Assembly (NCBI RefSeq): GCF_019455385.1
Contig: NZ_JACOFR010000013.1
Location: 62,001-126,000 of the forward strand
Direction: 5' to 3'
DNA: 64,000 nucleotides
Source of the DNA: Bradyrhizobium sp. BR 10289
Lineage (GTDB): Bacteria; Pseudomonadota; Alphaproteobacteria; Rhizobiales; Xanthobacteraceae
Position 1 is the stretch's first letter; every line of letters starts with the position of its first letter. Position numbers and translations under genes: made by a program. Positions 1 through 7,949 of the stretch are shown here, piece after piece. Under the pieces are notes generated by a model, which worked only from the letters and a program-made list of their open reading frames with translations, searched no databases and was not told the DNA's origin.

Positions 1-1322
1 TCGTGTCGAGCAAATCAGGCGGCACCACCGAGCCGAACGCGATGAAGGATTATTTCCATGAGCGCGTCGCGCAGGCGCTCGGACCGAAGGCCAGGACCGG
101 CTTCCGCTTCATCGCGGTGACCGATCCCGGTTCCTCGCTGGAGAAGGCGGCCAAGAACCTCAACTACGCGCGCATCTTCCATGGCGAGCCCTCGATCGGC
201 GGACGCTATTCGGTGCTCTCCCCGTTTGGCCTGGTGCCGGCGGCCACCGCCGGCATCGACGTCAAGACCTTCATCAAGCACGCGCTGTCGATGGCCCGCT
301 CCTGCGGACCGGACGTGCCGCCGAGCGAGAATCCCGGCGTGCAGCTCGGCCTTGCCATGGGCCTTGCGGGGCTCGAAGGCCGCGACAAGGTGACGATCCT
401 GTCGTCGAAGAAGATCGCCGATTTCGGCGCCTGGGCCGAGCAGCTGATCGCGGAATCGACCGGCAAGGAAGGCAAGGGCCTGATCCCGATCGACGGCGAG
501 CCACTGGGCGAACCCGCCGTGTACGGCAACGACCGCTTCTTCATCGACATCCGCACCGAGGGCGAGGCCGATGCTGCACACGACTCCAAGCTCGCCGCGA
601 TCGAGGCGGCCGGCCACCCGGTCGTGCGCATCGTGATGAAGTCGATCGACCATCTCGGCCAGGAGTTCTTCCGCTTCGAGATGGCGACGGCCGTTGCAGG
701 CGCGATCCTCGGCATTAACCCGTTCGACCAGCCGGACGTGGAAGCGGCCAAGATCAAGACCCGCGAGCTCACGGCGTCGTTCGAGAAGAACGGTGCGCTG
801 CCGGCGGAGCAGCCGGTGGTCAGCACCGCCGAGGCCGATCTCTACACCGACGCGGCCAATGCCACGGCGCTGCGCGCCGCCGGCGCCAATGGCGATCTCA
901 CCTCCTGGCTGAAGGCGCATCTGTCGCGCTCGGGCCATGGCGACTATGTCGCCCTGCTCGGCTACATCGCGCGCGACAAGGCGACGATAGACGCGCTCCA
1001 GGCCATGCGGCTGGAGGTGCACGAGAAGCGTCACGTCGCGACCTGCGCCGAATTCGGACCGCGCTTCCTGCACTCGACGGGACAGGCATACAAGGGCGGC
1101 CCCGACAGCGGCGTGTTCCTCCAGATCACCGCAGACGACGCCAAGGATCTTCCGGTGCCGGGCCAGAAGGCGAGCTTTGGCGTGATCAAGGCGGCGCAGG
1201 CGCGCGGCGATTTCGACGTGCTTACCGAGCGCGGACGGCGTGCGCTGCGCGTGCATCTGAAGGGACCGCTCAAGAAAGGTCTTGCGGCGCTCAACACCGC
1301 GCTCAACGACGCACTGAATTAA
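1..1322 (+). CDS. Bifunctional transaldolase/phosphoglucose isomerase, C-terminal part (truncated by window edge)
   Basis: The reading frame is open from the first base, so the gene starts upstream of the window. About 440 residues are visible. They begin in the phosphoglucose-isomerase (SIS-type) part, with the phosphosugar-binding stretch SSKSGGTTEP at the very start. Further on are FGLVPAATAGID and, near residues 340-380, HEKRHVATCAEFGPRFLHSTGQ, typical of the C-terminal half of the Tal-Pgi fusions found in rhizobia. These proteins link transaldolase (non-oxidative pentose phosphate pathway) to fructose-6-phosphate/glucose-6-phosphate interconversion in the cytoplasm. The gene ends 12 bases before gnd and is followed by zwf, pgl and gntK, which fits an operon for hexose-phosphate metabolism. 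That the missing part is a transaldolase is inferred from the family and the neighbours. Confidence 0.85.
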   Translation, partial: VSSKSGGTTEPNAMKDYFHERVAQALGPKARTGFRFIAVTDPGSSLEKAAKNLNYARIFHGEPSIGGRYSVLSPFGLVPAATAGIDVKTFIKHALSMARSCGPDVPPSENPGVQLGLAMGLAGLEGRDKVTILSSKKIADFGAWAEQLIAESTGKEGKGLIPIDGEPLGEPAVYGNDRFFIDIRTEGEADAAHDSKLAAIEAAGHPVVRIVMKSIDHLGQEFFRFEMATAVAGAILGINPFDQPDVEAAKIKTRELTASFEKNGALPAEQPVVSTAEADLYTDAANATALRAAGANGDLTSWLKAHLSRSGHGDYVALLGYIARDKATIDALQAMRLEVHEKRHVATCAEFGPRFLHSTGQAYKGGPDSGVFLQITADDAKDLPVPGQKASFGVIKAAQARGDFDVLTERGRRALRVHLKGPLKKGLAALNTALNDALN

Positions 1323-1334
1323 GGGAATATCTCA

Positions 1335-2333
1335 ATGCAACTCGGCATGATCGGCCTCGGCCGGATGGGCGGCAACATCGTTCGCCGGCTGATGCGCCAC
1401 GGACATTCGACCGTGGTCTATGACAAGGACGCCAAGGCCGTCGCCGGCCTTGCCGCCGACGGCGCGGTTGGGTCGGCGACGCTCGAGGAGTTCATCGCGA
1501 AGCTCGAGCGGCCGCGCACGGCCTGGGTGATGCTGCCGGCCGGCAAGATCACCGAAGCGACGATCGACACCATCGCGGGCGTGATGCAGGACGGCGACGT
1601 CATCATCGACGGCGGCAACACCTTCTGGCAGGACGACGTCCGCCGCGGCAAGGCGCTGAAGACGCGCGGCATCCATTATGTCGACGTCGGCACGTCAGGC
1701 GGCGTCTGGGGCCTCGACCGCGGCTATTGCATGATGATCGGTGGCGAGAAGCAGGTGGTGGACCGGCTCGATCCGATCTTCGCCGCGCTCGCGCCGGGCG
1801 CCGGCGACATTCCGCGCACGGAAGGACGCGAGGGGCGCGATCCGCGCATCGAACAAGGCTACATCCATGCCGGCCCGGTCGGCGCCGGCCATTTCGTCAA
1901 GATGATCCACAACGGCATCGAATACGGCCTGATGCAGGCCTATGCCGAAGGCTTCGACATCCTCAAGAACGCCAATATCGAGGCGCTGCCGGCCGATCAT
2001 CGCTACGATTTCGATCTCGCCGACATCGCCGAAGTGTGGCGTCGCGGCAGCGTGATCCCGTCATGGCTGCTCGACCTGACCTCGACCGCGCTCGCCGACA
2101 GTCCGCAGCTCGCCGAATATTCCGGCTTCGTGGAAGATTCCGGCGAGGGCCGCTGGACCGTGAATGCGGCAATCGACGAGGCCGTGCCGGCCGAAGTCTT
2201 GACCGCTGCGCTCTACACACGTTTCCGTTCCCGCCGGGAACACACCTTCGCCGAAAAAATTCTCTCCGCGATGCGTGCGGGGTTCGGCGGCCACAAGGAG
2301 CCGAAGCAGCCGGATGCTTCGAAGCCGAAATAA
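1335..2333 (+). CDS. gnd: 6-phosphogluconate dehydrogenase, decarboxylating (short form)
   Basis: Oxidises 6-phosphogluconate to ribulose-5-phosphate and CO2 with NAD(P)+. The 332-residue length is that of the short Gnd class (about 300-335 aa), not the 470-residue E. coli type. Visible are the N-terminal nucleotide-binding motif GLGRMGGNIVRRL, the substrate-binding segment GGNTFWQDD, the conserved GTSGGVWGLDRGYCMMIGG, and GAGHFVKMIHNGIEYG with the catalytic lysine at about residue 189. It sits 12 bases after the Tal-Pgi gene and 27 bases before zwf on the same strand, so co-transcription is likely. Which cofactor is preferred cannot be told from the sequence. Confidence 0.95.
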   Translation: MQLGMIGLGRMGGNIVRRLMRHGHSTVVYDKDAKAVAGLAADGAVGSATLEEFIAKLERPRTAWVMLPAGKITEATIDTIAGVMQDGDVIIDGGNTFWQDDVRRGKALKTRGIHYVDVGTSGGVWGLDRGYCMMIGGEKQVVDRLDPIFAALAPGAGDIPRTEGREGRDPRIEQGYIHAGPVGAGHFVKMIHNGIEYGLMQAYAEGFDILKNANIEALPADHRYDFDLADIAEVWRRGSVIPSWLLDLTSTALADSPQLAEYSGFVEDSGEGRWTVNAAIDEAVPAEVLTAALYTRFRSRREHTFAEKILSAMRAGFGGHKEPKQPDASKPK

Positions 2334-2360
2334 GAGCAACAACGCGAAGGCCGACAATTC

Positions 2361-3872
2361 GTGACAAAAGACCCGCAAGCCAAGCGCAAGCCGGACAATT
2401 GCGCTTTCGTCATCTTCGGTGTCACCGGCGATCTCACCCATCGCCTGGTGATGCCGTCGCTGTACAATCTCGCAGCCGAGCACCTGCTGCCGGAAAAATT
2501 CTGCGTCGTCGGCGTCGCCCGCAAGAGCCAGTCGGATGACGAGTTGCGCGACAGCCTGATGCAGGGTCTGCGCCAGTTTGCGACGCGGCCGATCGACGAC
2601 GACATCGCCCGGAAACTGCTGGAATGCGTGACCTTCGTCGAGGCCGATCCGAAGGACCCGCCCTCGTTCGATCGCCTGCGCGAGCATCTGGATTCCCTGG
2701 AATGCGCGCAGGACACCGGCGGCAACCGGCTGTTCTACCTCGCCACGCCGCCGGCCGCGTTCGCGCCGACCGCACGCGAGCTCGGCCGCACCGGCATGAT
2801 GAAGGAGAACGGCGCCTGGCGGCGCCTCGTGATCGAGAAGCCGTTCGGCACTGACCTTGCCTCAGCCAAGGCGCTGAATGCCGAGCTCTTGAAGATCATG
2901 GAGGAGCACCAGATCTACCGGATCGATCACTATCTCGGCAAGGAGACGGTGCAGAACATCCTGGTGCTGCGCTTCGCCAACGGCATGTTCGAGCCGATCT
3001 GGAACCGCAACCATATCGACCACGTCCAGATCACCGTCGAGGAAAAGCTCGGCGTCGGCCATCGCGGCGGCTTCTACGATGCCACCGGCGCGCTGCGCGA
3101 CATGGTGCCGAACCATCTGTTCCAGCTGATGTCGCTGGTGGCGATGGAGCCGCCGGCGCGCTTCGACGCGCATTCCGTCCGCTCCGAGAAGGCCGAGGTG
3201 CTCACCTCGATCCAGCAGCCGAGCCGGGAGGACGCGCTGAGGAATTCGGTGCGCGCGCAATATCTGGCCGGCCGCATCGGCGACGACGACATCATCGACT
3301 ATCGCAAGACCGAGGACGTCAAGCCCGGCAGTACCACCGAGACCTTTGTCGCGCTCAAGCTGATGATCGACAATTGGCGCTGGGCCGGCGTGCCCTTCTA
3401 CCTGCGCACCGGCAAGGCGCTGGGCCACAAGCGGACGGAAGTGGCGATCAAGTTCAAGCAGGCGCCGCTGTCGATGTTCTCAGGGACGGACATCGACCGC
3501 CTGTCGCAAAACTTCCTCACCATCGGCATCGCGCCGACCGAGACCATCGAGCTTCAGTTCAACGCGAAAATCCCCGGGCCGAGCATCACGATCGACGGCG
3601 TCGAGATGAAATTCAAGTACGGCGACTATTTCCGCGCCGATCCCTCGACCGGTTACGAGACGCTGATCTACGACTGCATGATCGGCGACAACATCCTGTT
3701 CCAGCGGGCCGACGGCATCGAGGCCGGCTGGGCGGCGGTGCAGCCGTTTCTGGACGCCTGGAGGAGCGAAGGCGCCAACGGCATCGAGACCTATGAGGCC
3801 GGCAGCGATGGTCCCAAATGCGCCGACGAGCTCTTGCGGCGCGACGGGCGAAGCTGGCGGAAATATTCGTGA
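2361..3872 (+). CDS. zwf: Glucose-6-phosphate 1-dehydrogenase
   Basis: Catalyses the first step of the oxidative pentose phosphate and Entner-Doudoroff routes, glucose-6-phosphate to 6-phosphogluconolactone. The 503 residues match the family. The Rossmann motif FGVTGDLTHR lies near residue 20, and the signature RIDHYLGKE has its catalytic histidine at about residue 190. The start is a GTG 27 bases after gnd; no in-frame ATG lies nearby. The stop TGA shares a base with the pgl start (TGATG), so the two are translationally coupled. With gnd, pgl and gntK it forms a complete oxidative branch in one transcript. Confidence 0.96.
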   Translation: MTKDPQAKRKPDNCAFVIFGVTGDLTHRLVMPSLYNLAAEHLLPEKFCVVGVARKSQSDDELRDSLMQGLRQFATRPIDDDIARKLLECVTFVEADPKDPPSFDRLREHLDSLECAQDTGGNRLFYLATPPAAFAPTARELGRTGMMKENGAWRRLVIEKPFGTDLASAKALNAELLKIMEEHQIYRIDHYLGKETVQNILVLRFANGMFEPIWNRNHIDHVQITVEEKLGVGHRGGFYDATGALRDMVPNHLFQLMSLVAMEPPARFDAHSVRSEKAEVLTSIQQPSREDALRNSVRAQYLAGRIGDDDIIDYRKTEDVKPGSTTETFVALKLMIDNWRWAGVPFYLRTGKALGHKRTEVAIKFKQAPLSMFSGTDIDRLSQNFLTIGIAPTETIELQFNAKIPGPSITIDGVEMKFKYGDYFRADPSTGYETLIYDCMIGDNILFQRADGIEAGWAAVQPFLDAWRSEGANGIETYEAGSDGPKCADELLRRDGRSWRKYS

Positions 3873-4621
3873 TGGCAGCGGCCGACCAGCCGAAGCTGAT
3901 CGTCGCGGCAGATGCCGAGGCGCTGGCGCAAGCCGCCGCCGAGCGGGTGACGGCGCGGATCGCGGCCAACCCTTCGCGGATCGCGATCTGCCTGACCGGC
4001 GGCTCCAGCCCGAAGAAGCTGTATCAACTCCTCGGCAGCGATTCCTGGCGCGGCAGGATTCCCTGGGACCGCGTGCACTGGTTCATCGGCGACGAGCGGT
4101 TTGTCCCCGAGAGCGATCCCCTCAACAATATGGCGGTGGCGCGCGAGATCTTTCTCGATCGCAACGCGCCCGCCGGCCACATCCATCCGATCCCGACCGC
4201 GATCGAGAGCCCGGATCGCAGCGCCGCTGCCTATGCGCACGAGTTGGAATCCTTCTACGGCGCGGAAGAGCTCGACCCGGCACGGCCGCTGTTCGACCTG
4301 GTCCTGATGGGCGCAGGGCCAGACGGCCACACCGCCTCGCTGTTTCCCGGCTATCCCGAGGTCGAGGAGACGCGGCGCTGGGTCGTTGGCGTTCCCAAGG
4401 CCAATGTGGCGCCGTTCGTGCCGCGGGTCTCGCTCACTTTGCCCGCTCTCGCCTCCTGCCGCGAAATGCTGTTCGAGATGGCCGGGCATGACAAGCAGCC
4501 GATCTTGACGCGCCTCCTCAATAACGAGAATCTGCCGGCTGTTCGCGCGCGCTCGAATGGTGAGACCGTCTGGCTGGTCGACCAGGCCGCGCTTCCGGAG
4601 GAAATACGTGGGCGGCGTTGA
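3872..4621 (+). CDS. pgl: 6-phosphogluconolactonase
   Basis: Hydrolyses 6-phosphogluconolactone, the product of Zwf, to 6-phosphogluconate. The protein is 249 residues long (DevB/Pgl family). It shows LTGGSSPKKLYQLL near the N-terminus, VHWFIGDERFVP with the conserved DER, and LMGAGPDGHTASLFPG in the second half, all typical of the family. The frame stays open 54 bases upstream into zwf, but the ATG that overlaps the zwf stop by one base is the better start because it gives the normal family length and coupling. The end overlaps gntK by 14 bases. Confidence 0.93.
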   Translation: MAAADQPKLIVAADAEALAQAAAERVTARIAANPSRIAICLTGGSSPKKLYQLLGSDSWRGRIPWDRVHWFIGDERFVPESDPLNNMAVAREIFLDRNAPAGHIHPIPTAIESPDRSAAAYAHELESFYGAEELDPARPLFDLVLMGAGPDGHTASLFPGYPEVEETRRWVVGVPKANVAPFVPRVSLTLPALASCREMLFEMAGHDKQPILTRLLNNENLPAVRARSNGETVWLVDQAALPEEIRGRR

Positions 4622-5138
4622 AGCACCTTGTGCGTTGATCGTGATGGGCGTGTCGGGTTCGGGCAAGAGCACGGTTGCGGAGGCGCTGGGCCAGCGGCTC
4701 GGCTGGCGCTTCGAGGACGGCGACAGCTTTCATCCCAAGTGCAATGTCGAGAAGATGCGGGCCGGCCATCCCCTCACCGACGAGGACCGCTGGCCATGGC
4801 TCAATGCCATCGCCGACGAGATCGCGCGCGTGTGTGAAAAAGGCGGGCACGTCATCATCGCCTGCTCGGCGCTGAAGCACACCTATCGTGACGTGCTGCT
4901 GCGCGGACGCGACGACGTCCGTTTCGTGTTCCTGCGGGGCACCAAGGAGCTGATCGCCGAGCGGCTCGCCGGGCGCAAGGGCCATTTCATGCCGCCCGGG
5001 CTCCTGACCAGCCAGTTCGACACGCTGGAGCCGCCGGAGGCAGGCGAGCACGTCATCACCGTCTCGATCGACGAAACCGTCGAGGCGATCGTGGATGGCG
5101 TGGTGCGGCAATTGAGGCTGGGCGGGGCGAAGCGCTGA
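4608..5138 (+). CDS. gntK: Gluconokinase
   Basis: Phosphorylates gluconate to 6-phosphogluconate, feeding the same pool as Zwf/Pgl. The P-loop GVSGSGKST lies near residue 13, followed by FEDGDSFHPKCNVEKMRAGHPLTDEDRWPWL, characteristic of GntK-type kinases, and ACSALKHTYRDVLLRG. The GTG at 4608 is chosen because GGAGGA lies five bases upstream and it gives 176 residues, the usual family length. The frame is also open further upstream inside pgl, but no good ribosome binding site is there. The gene overlaps the end of pgl by 14 bases, so the two are probably translated together. Confidence 0.92.
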   Translation: MGGVEAPCALIVMGVSGSGKSTVAEALGQRLGWRFEDGDSFHPKCNVEKMRAGHPLTDEDRWPWLNAIADEIARVCEKGGHVIIACSALKHTYRDVLLRGRDDVRFVFLRGTKELIAERLAGRKGHFMPPGLLTSQFDTLEPPEAGEHVITVSIDETVEAIVDGVVRQLRLGGAKR

Positions 5139-5160
5139 GAACCGAACCTAAGGTGCTGTC

Positions 5161-5973
5161 ATGACGCAAATCTCACTCGTGGTGTCCGACGTCGACGGCA
5201 CGCTGCTGACCAAGGACAAGACGCTGACCGAGCGCGCGCGAGGTGCGGTGCAGCGGCTGCACCAGGCCGGCATCGGCTTCACCATCACCTCCAGCCGGCC
5301 CGCCATCGGCATGCGCTTTCTGATCGAGCCGCTGGCGCTATGGCTGCCGGTCGGCCCGTTCAACGGCTCCTCGATCGTCGATCCCGAGATGAACCCGGTC
5401 GAGCAGCACCTGATCCCCGCCGGCGCGGCCGAGCGATCCTTAAAGATCCTGCGCGAGTTCGGCGCCGACATCTGGCTGTTCACCACCGACAAATGGCTGA
5501 TCGACAATCCCAGCGGCAAATACGTCGCGCATGAGCGGCACACGATCCGCTCCGATCCGACCATCGTGACGGACTTTTCGCCGTACCTCGCCAGCGCCTG
5601 CAAGATCGTCGGTGCCAGCGCGGATGCCGCGGGCCTCGCCGCCTGCGAAAAGGCGATGCAGCAGGCGCTCGGAGCTGAGGCGACCGCCGTGCGCTCGCAG
5701 ACCTATTATCTCGACATCACACCGCCCGGCTTTGACAAAGGCACCTTCGTGCAAGCCATGGCCAAACGCCTCGGCATCTCCCTGGATGCGGTCGCCACCA
5801 TCGGCGACATGCAGAACGACCTCGCCATGTTCCGCGTCAGCGGCACCTCGATCGCGATGGGCAATGCCACCGACAACGTCAAGGACCAGGCGACGCACGT
5901 CACGGTGACCAACGAGCAGGATGGTTTTGCCGAAGCGATGGAGATGATCCTGAAGCGGAATGGGGTGGGTTAG
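5161..5973 (+). CDS. Cof-type HAD-superfamily phosphatase
   Basis: A 270-residue HAD hydrolase of the Cof (IIB) subfamily. The nucleophile motif VSDVDGTLLTKDKTL is at residues 8-22, a threonine/serine motif 2 follows (FTITSSRP), and GDMQNDLAMF near residue 220 is the conserved acidic motif 4. Such proteins dephosphorylate sugar phosphates or other small phosphorylated metabolites; the substrate cannot be predicted. It starts 22 bases after gntK and is the last gene of the sugar-phosphate operon, followed by a hairpin-forming repeat. A role in clearing an accumulated sugar phosphate is inference from position only. Confidence 0.85.
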   Translation: MTQISLVVSDVDGTLLTKDKTLTERARGAVQRLHQAGIGFTITSSRPAIGMRFLIEPLALWLPVGPFNGSSIVDPEMNPVEQHLIPAGAAERSLKILREFGADIWLFTTDKWLIDNPSGKYVAHERHTIRSDPTIVTDFSPYLASACKIVGASADAAGLAACEKAMQQALGAEATAVRSQTYYLDITPPGFDKGTFVQAMAKRLGISLDAVATIGDMQNDLAMFRVSGTSIAMGNATDNVKDQATHVTVTNEQDGFAEAMEMILKRNGVG

Positions 5974-6017
5974 GCATCCGCGAGGGCGCGTTAAAGCGGT
6001 CTGCTCAAATCTCTCAC

Positions 6018-6071
6018 CGTCATCCTGAGGTGCTCGTCCCGTGACCCATGATTCGCGCCTCAGGATGACGG
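6018..6071. repeat. Palindromic intergenic repeat / likely bidirectional terminator
   Basis: The outer arms CCGTCATCCTGAGG and CCTCAGGATGACGG are perfect inverted repeats separated by about 26 bases. The element lies between two converging genes (HAD phosphatase and GH15 enzyme). Related arms recur at 59466-59597. Repeats with this sequence are widespread in Bradyrhizobium and relatives; the hairpin may end transcription from both sides. Confidence 0.7.
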
Positions 6072-6118
6072 ATCTGATATCGCGTCCTCGCGGAAAAAAT
6101 CGAAGTTGCTCTTTCGAG

Positions 6119-7918
6119 CTACTTCGACCGCTGCTGCGCCGGCTTCTCGCTGTCCTGCCTTGCCGCCGACAGATTGTGCGCGGTGTTGATCAGCGCGATG
6201 TGGGTTAGGGCCTGCGGGAAATTGCCGGTCTGGCGCCGGGCGACTGAATCGTATTCCTCGGCCAACAGGCCGACGTCGTTGGCGATGCCGACCACGCGGT
6301 CGAGCAGAATTTGCGCCTTGTCGAGGTCGCCGGCGAGCACGTGGGCATCGGCGAGCCACAGCGTGCAGGCCAGGAACGCGCCCTCGATCGGCTGCGTCTC
6401 GTCCGAGACTTCGCGCGGATCGTGCCGCAGGACAAAACCATCGCGCATCATGCGCTTTTCGACGGCTGCGATGGTGCCGCGAATGCGCGGGTCATCCGGC
6501 GGCAGGAAACCCACCGCCGGCAAGAGCAGCACGGATGCATCCAGCATCTTCGCGCCATAGGACTCGACGAAGGCGTTCTCCTCCGCGTCAAATCCCTTGT
6601 TGCAGACGTCGCGGTGGATGGCGTCGCGCAGGGCGCGCCAGTGCAGCAGCGGCGCCTTGAAGCCAAAGGTCTCGGCGCTCTTGATGCCGCGGTCGAAGGC
6701 GACCCAGGTCATGACTTTGGAGAAGACGTAGTGCCGGGGCTGGCCGCGGCGCTCCCAGATGCCGTGATCGGGCTGGTCCCAGACCTCGGCGAGATGCTGC
6801 AGCACCGCGCATTCCACCGCCCATGTCTCTTCGTCGAGCTTGAGCCTGGCCATGCGCGACTGGTGAAAGGCATCCATCAGCTCGCCATAGACGTCGAGCT
6901 GGAGCTGCGCATGCGCGGCGTTGCCGACGCGGACCGGCTTTGCGCCCTCGTAGCCGTCGAGCCAGCCGGCCTCCCATTCCAGCAGCCGCCGCTGGCCCCA
7001 GATGCCGTACATGATCTGCATGTTCGCGGGCGAGCCGGCCGCGGCGCGCAGGAGCCAGTTGTGCCAGGCGGAAGCCTCCTCGGTGTAGCCCGAATTCATC
7101 AGCGCCAGCAGCGTGAAGGTGGCATCGCGCAGCCAGCAGAAGCGGTAATCCCAATTCCGGCTGCCGCCGAGCTTCTCCGGCAGCGACGTAGTCGGTGCCG
7201 CCACGATACCGCCGGTTGGCCCGAACGTCAGCGCCTTCAGGGTAATCAGCGAGCGCATGATGAGATCGCGATACTCACCGTCATGCGTCGAGCGGCTGCT
7301 CCACTCGTTCCAGAATTTCTCGGTCTCCTGGAGCGCAATCTCGGGATCGATCGGCGCAGGCGGATCGAGATGCGAGGGGCCGTAGGTCAGCACGAACGGC
7401 ACGCTCTCGCCCTCGCTCACCTCGAAGTCGGACACCGTGGTCAGGTCCTCGCCGCGGATCTCGACCGGCGTGCGCAGCACCGTCATGTCCTGGCCGGCGA
7501 TCGCCATCAGCGAATGGTCGATCCGCCGCACCCAGGGAATGTCGACGCCGAAGCCGAAGCGGATGACAAGCTCCATCCGCATCTTCACGCTGCCCGAGAG
7601 GCCGCGGACCAGCCGAACAATATCGGAGGCCTTGCCGCGCGGCGGCATGAAGTCGATCAGCGCGACGGTGCCGCTCTCCGTTTCAAAGCGCGTTTCGAGG
7701 ATGAGGGTGTTACCGAGGTAGCGGCGCGAGATATTCGTGACATCCTCGCTCGGCGCGATCAGCCAGCGGCCGTTTTTCGACGTCCCGAGGATTGCGGCAA
7801 AGCAGGCGTCGGAATCGAAGGCCGGCCAGCACAGCCAGTCGATCGAGCCGTTGCGCCCGACCAGCGCCGCAGTCTCGCAGTCGCCGATCAGCGCATAGTC
7901 TTCGATCTTCTGGGACAA
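6119..7918 (-). CDS. Glycoside hydrolase family 15 protein (glucoamylase/trehalase-like)
   Basis: A 599-residue GH15 enzyme. Starting at IEDYALIGDCETAALVG, an N-terminal beta-sandwich domain (about residues 1-240) precedes the alpha/alpha-barrel. The barrel shows the family motif NWDYRFCWLRDATFTL, the segment near the first catalytic acid (LEWEAGWLDGYEGAKPVRVGN), and GLLAEEYDSVARRQTGNFPQ with the second glutamates. No signal peptide is visible, so it should act in the cytoplasm on alpha-1,4-glucans, malto-oligosaccharides or trehalose; bacterial GH15 proteins of this type include glucoamylases and trehalases and these cannot be told apart here. It follows malQ by 31 bases on the same strand and is probably co-expressed with it. 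Confidence 0.88.
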   Translation of the reverse strand: MSQKIEDYALIGDCETAALVGRNGSIDWLCWPAFDSDACFAAILGTSKNGRWLIAPSEDVTNISRRYLGNTLILETRFETESGTVALIDFMPPRGKASDIVRLVRGLSGSVKMRMELVIRFGFGVDIPWVRRIDHSLMAIAGQDMTVLRTPVEIRGEDLTTVSDFEVSEGESVPFVLTYGPSHLDPPAPIDPEIALQETEKFWNEWSSRSTHDGEYRDLIMRSLITLKALTFGPTGGIVAAPTTSLPEKLGGSRNWDYRFCWLRDATFTLLALMNSGYTEEASAWHNWLLRAAAGSPANMQIMYGIWGQRRLLEWEAGWLDGYEGAKPVRVGNAAHAQLQLDVYGELMDAFHQSRMARLKLDEETWAVECAVLQHLAEVWDQPDHGIWERRGQPRHYVFSKVMTWVAFDRGIKSAETFGFKAPLLHWRALRDAIHRDVCNKGFDAEENAFVESYGAKMLDASVLLLPAVGFLPPDDPRIRGTIAAVEKRMMRDGFVLRHDPREVSDETQPIEGAFLACTLWLADAHVLAGDLDKAQILLDRVVGIANDVGLLAEEYDSVARRQTGNFPQALTHIALINTAHNLSAARQDSEKPAQQRSK

Positions 7919-7949
7919 TGTCGTGCGAGCCTGAAAAATCCCCGCCGCA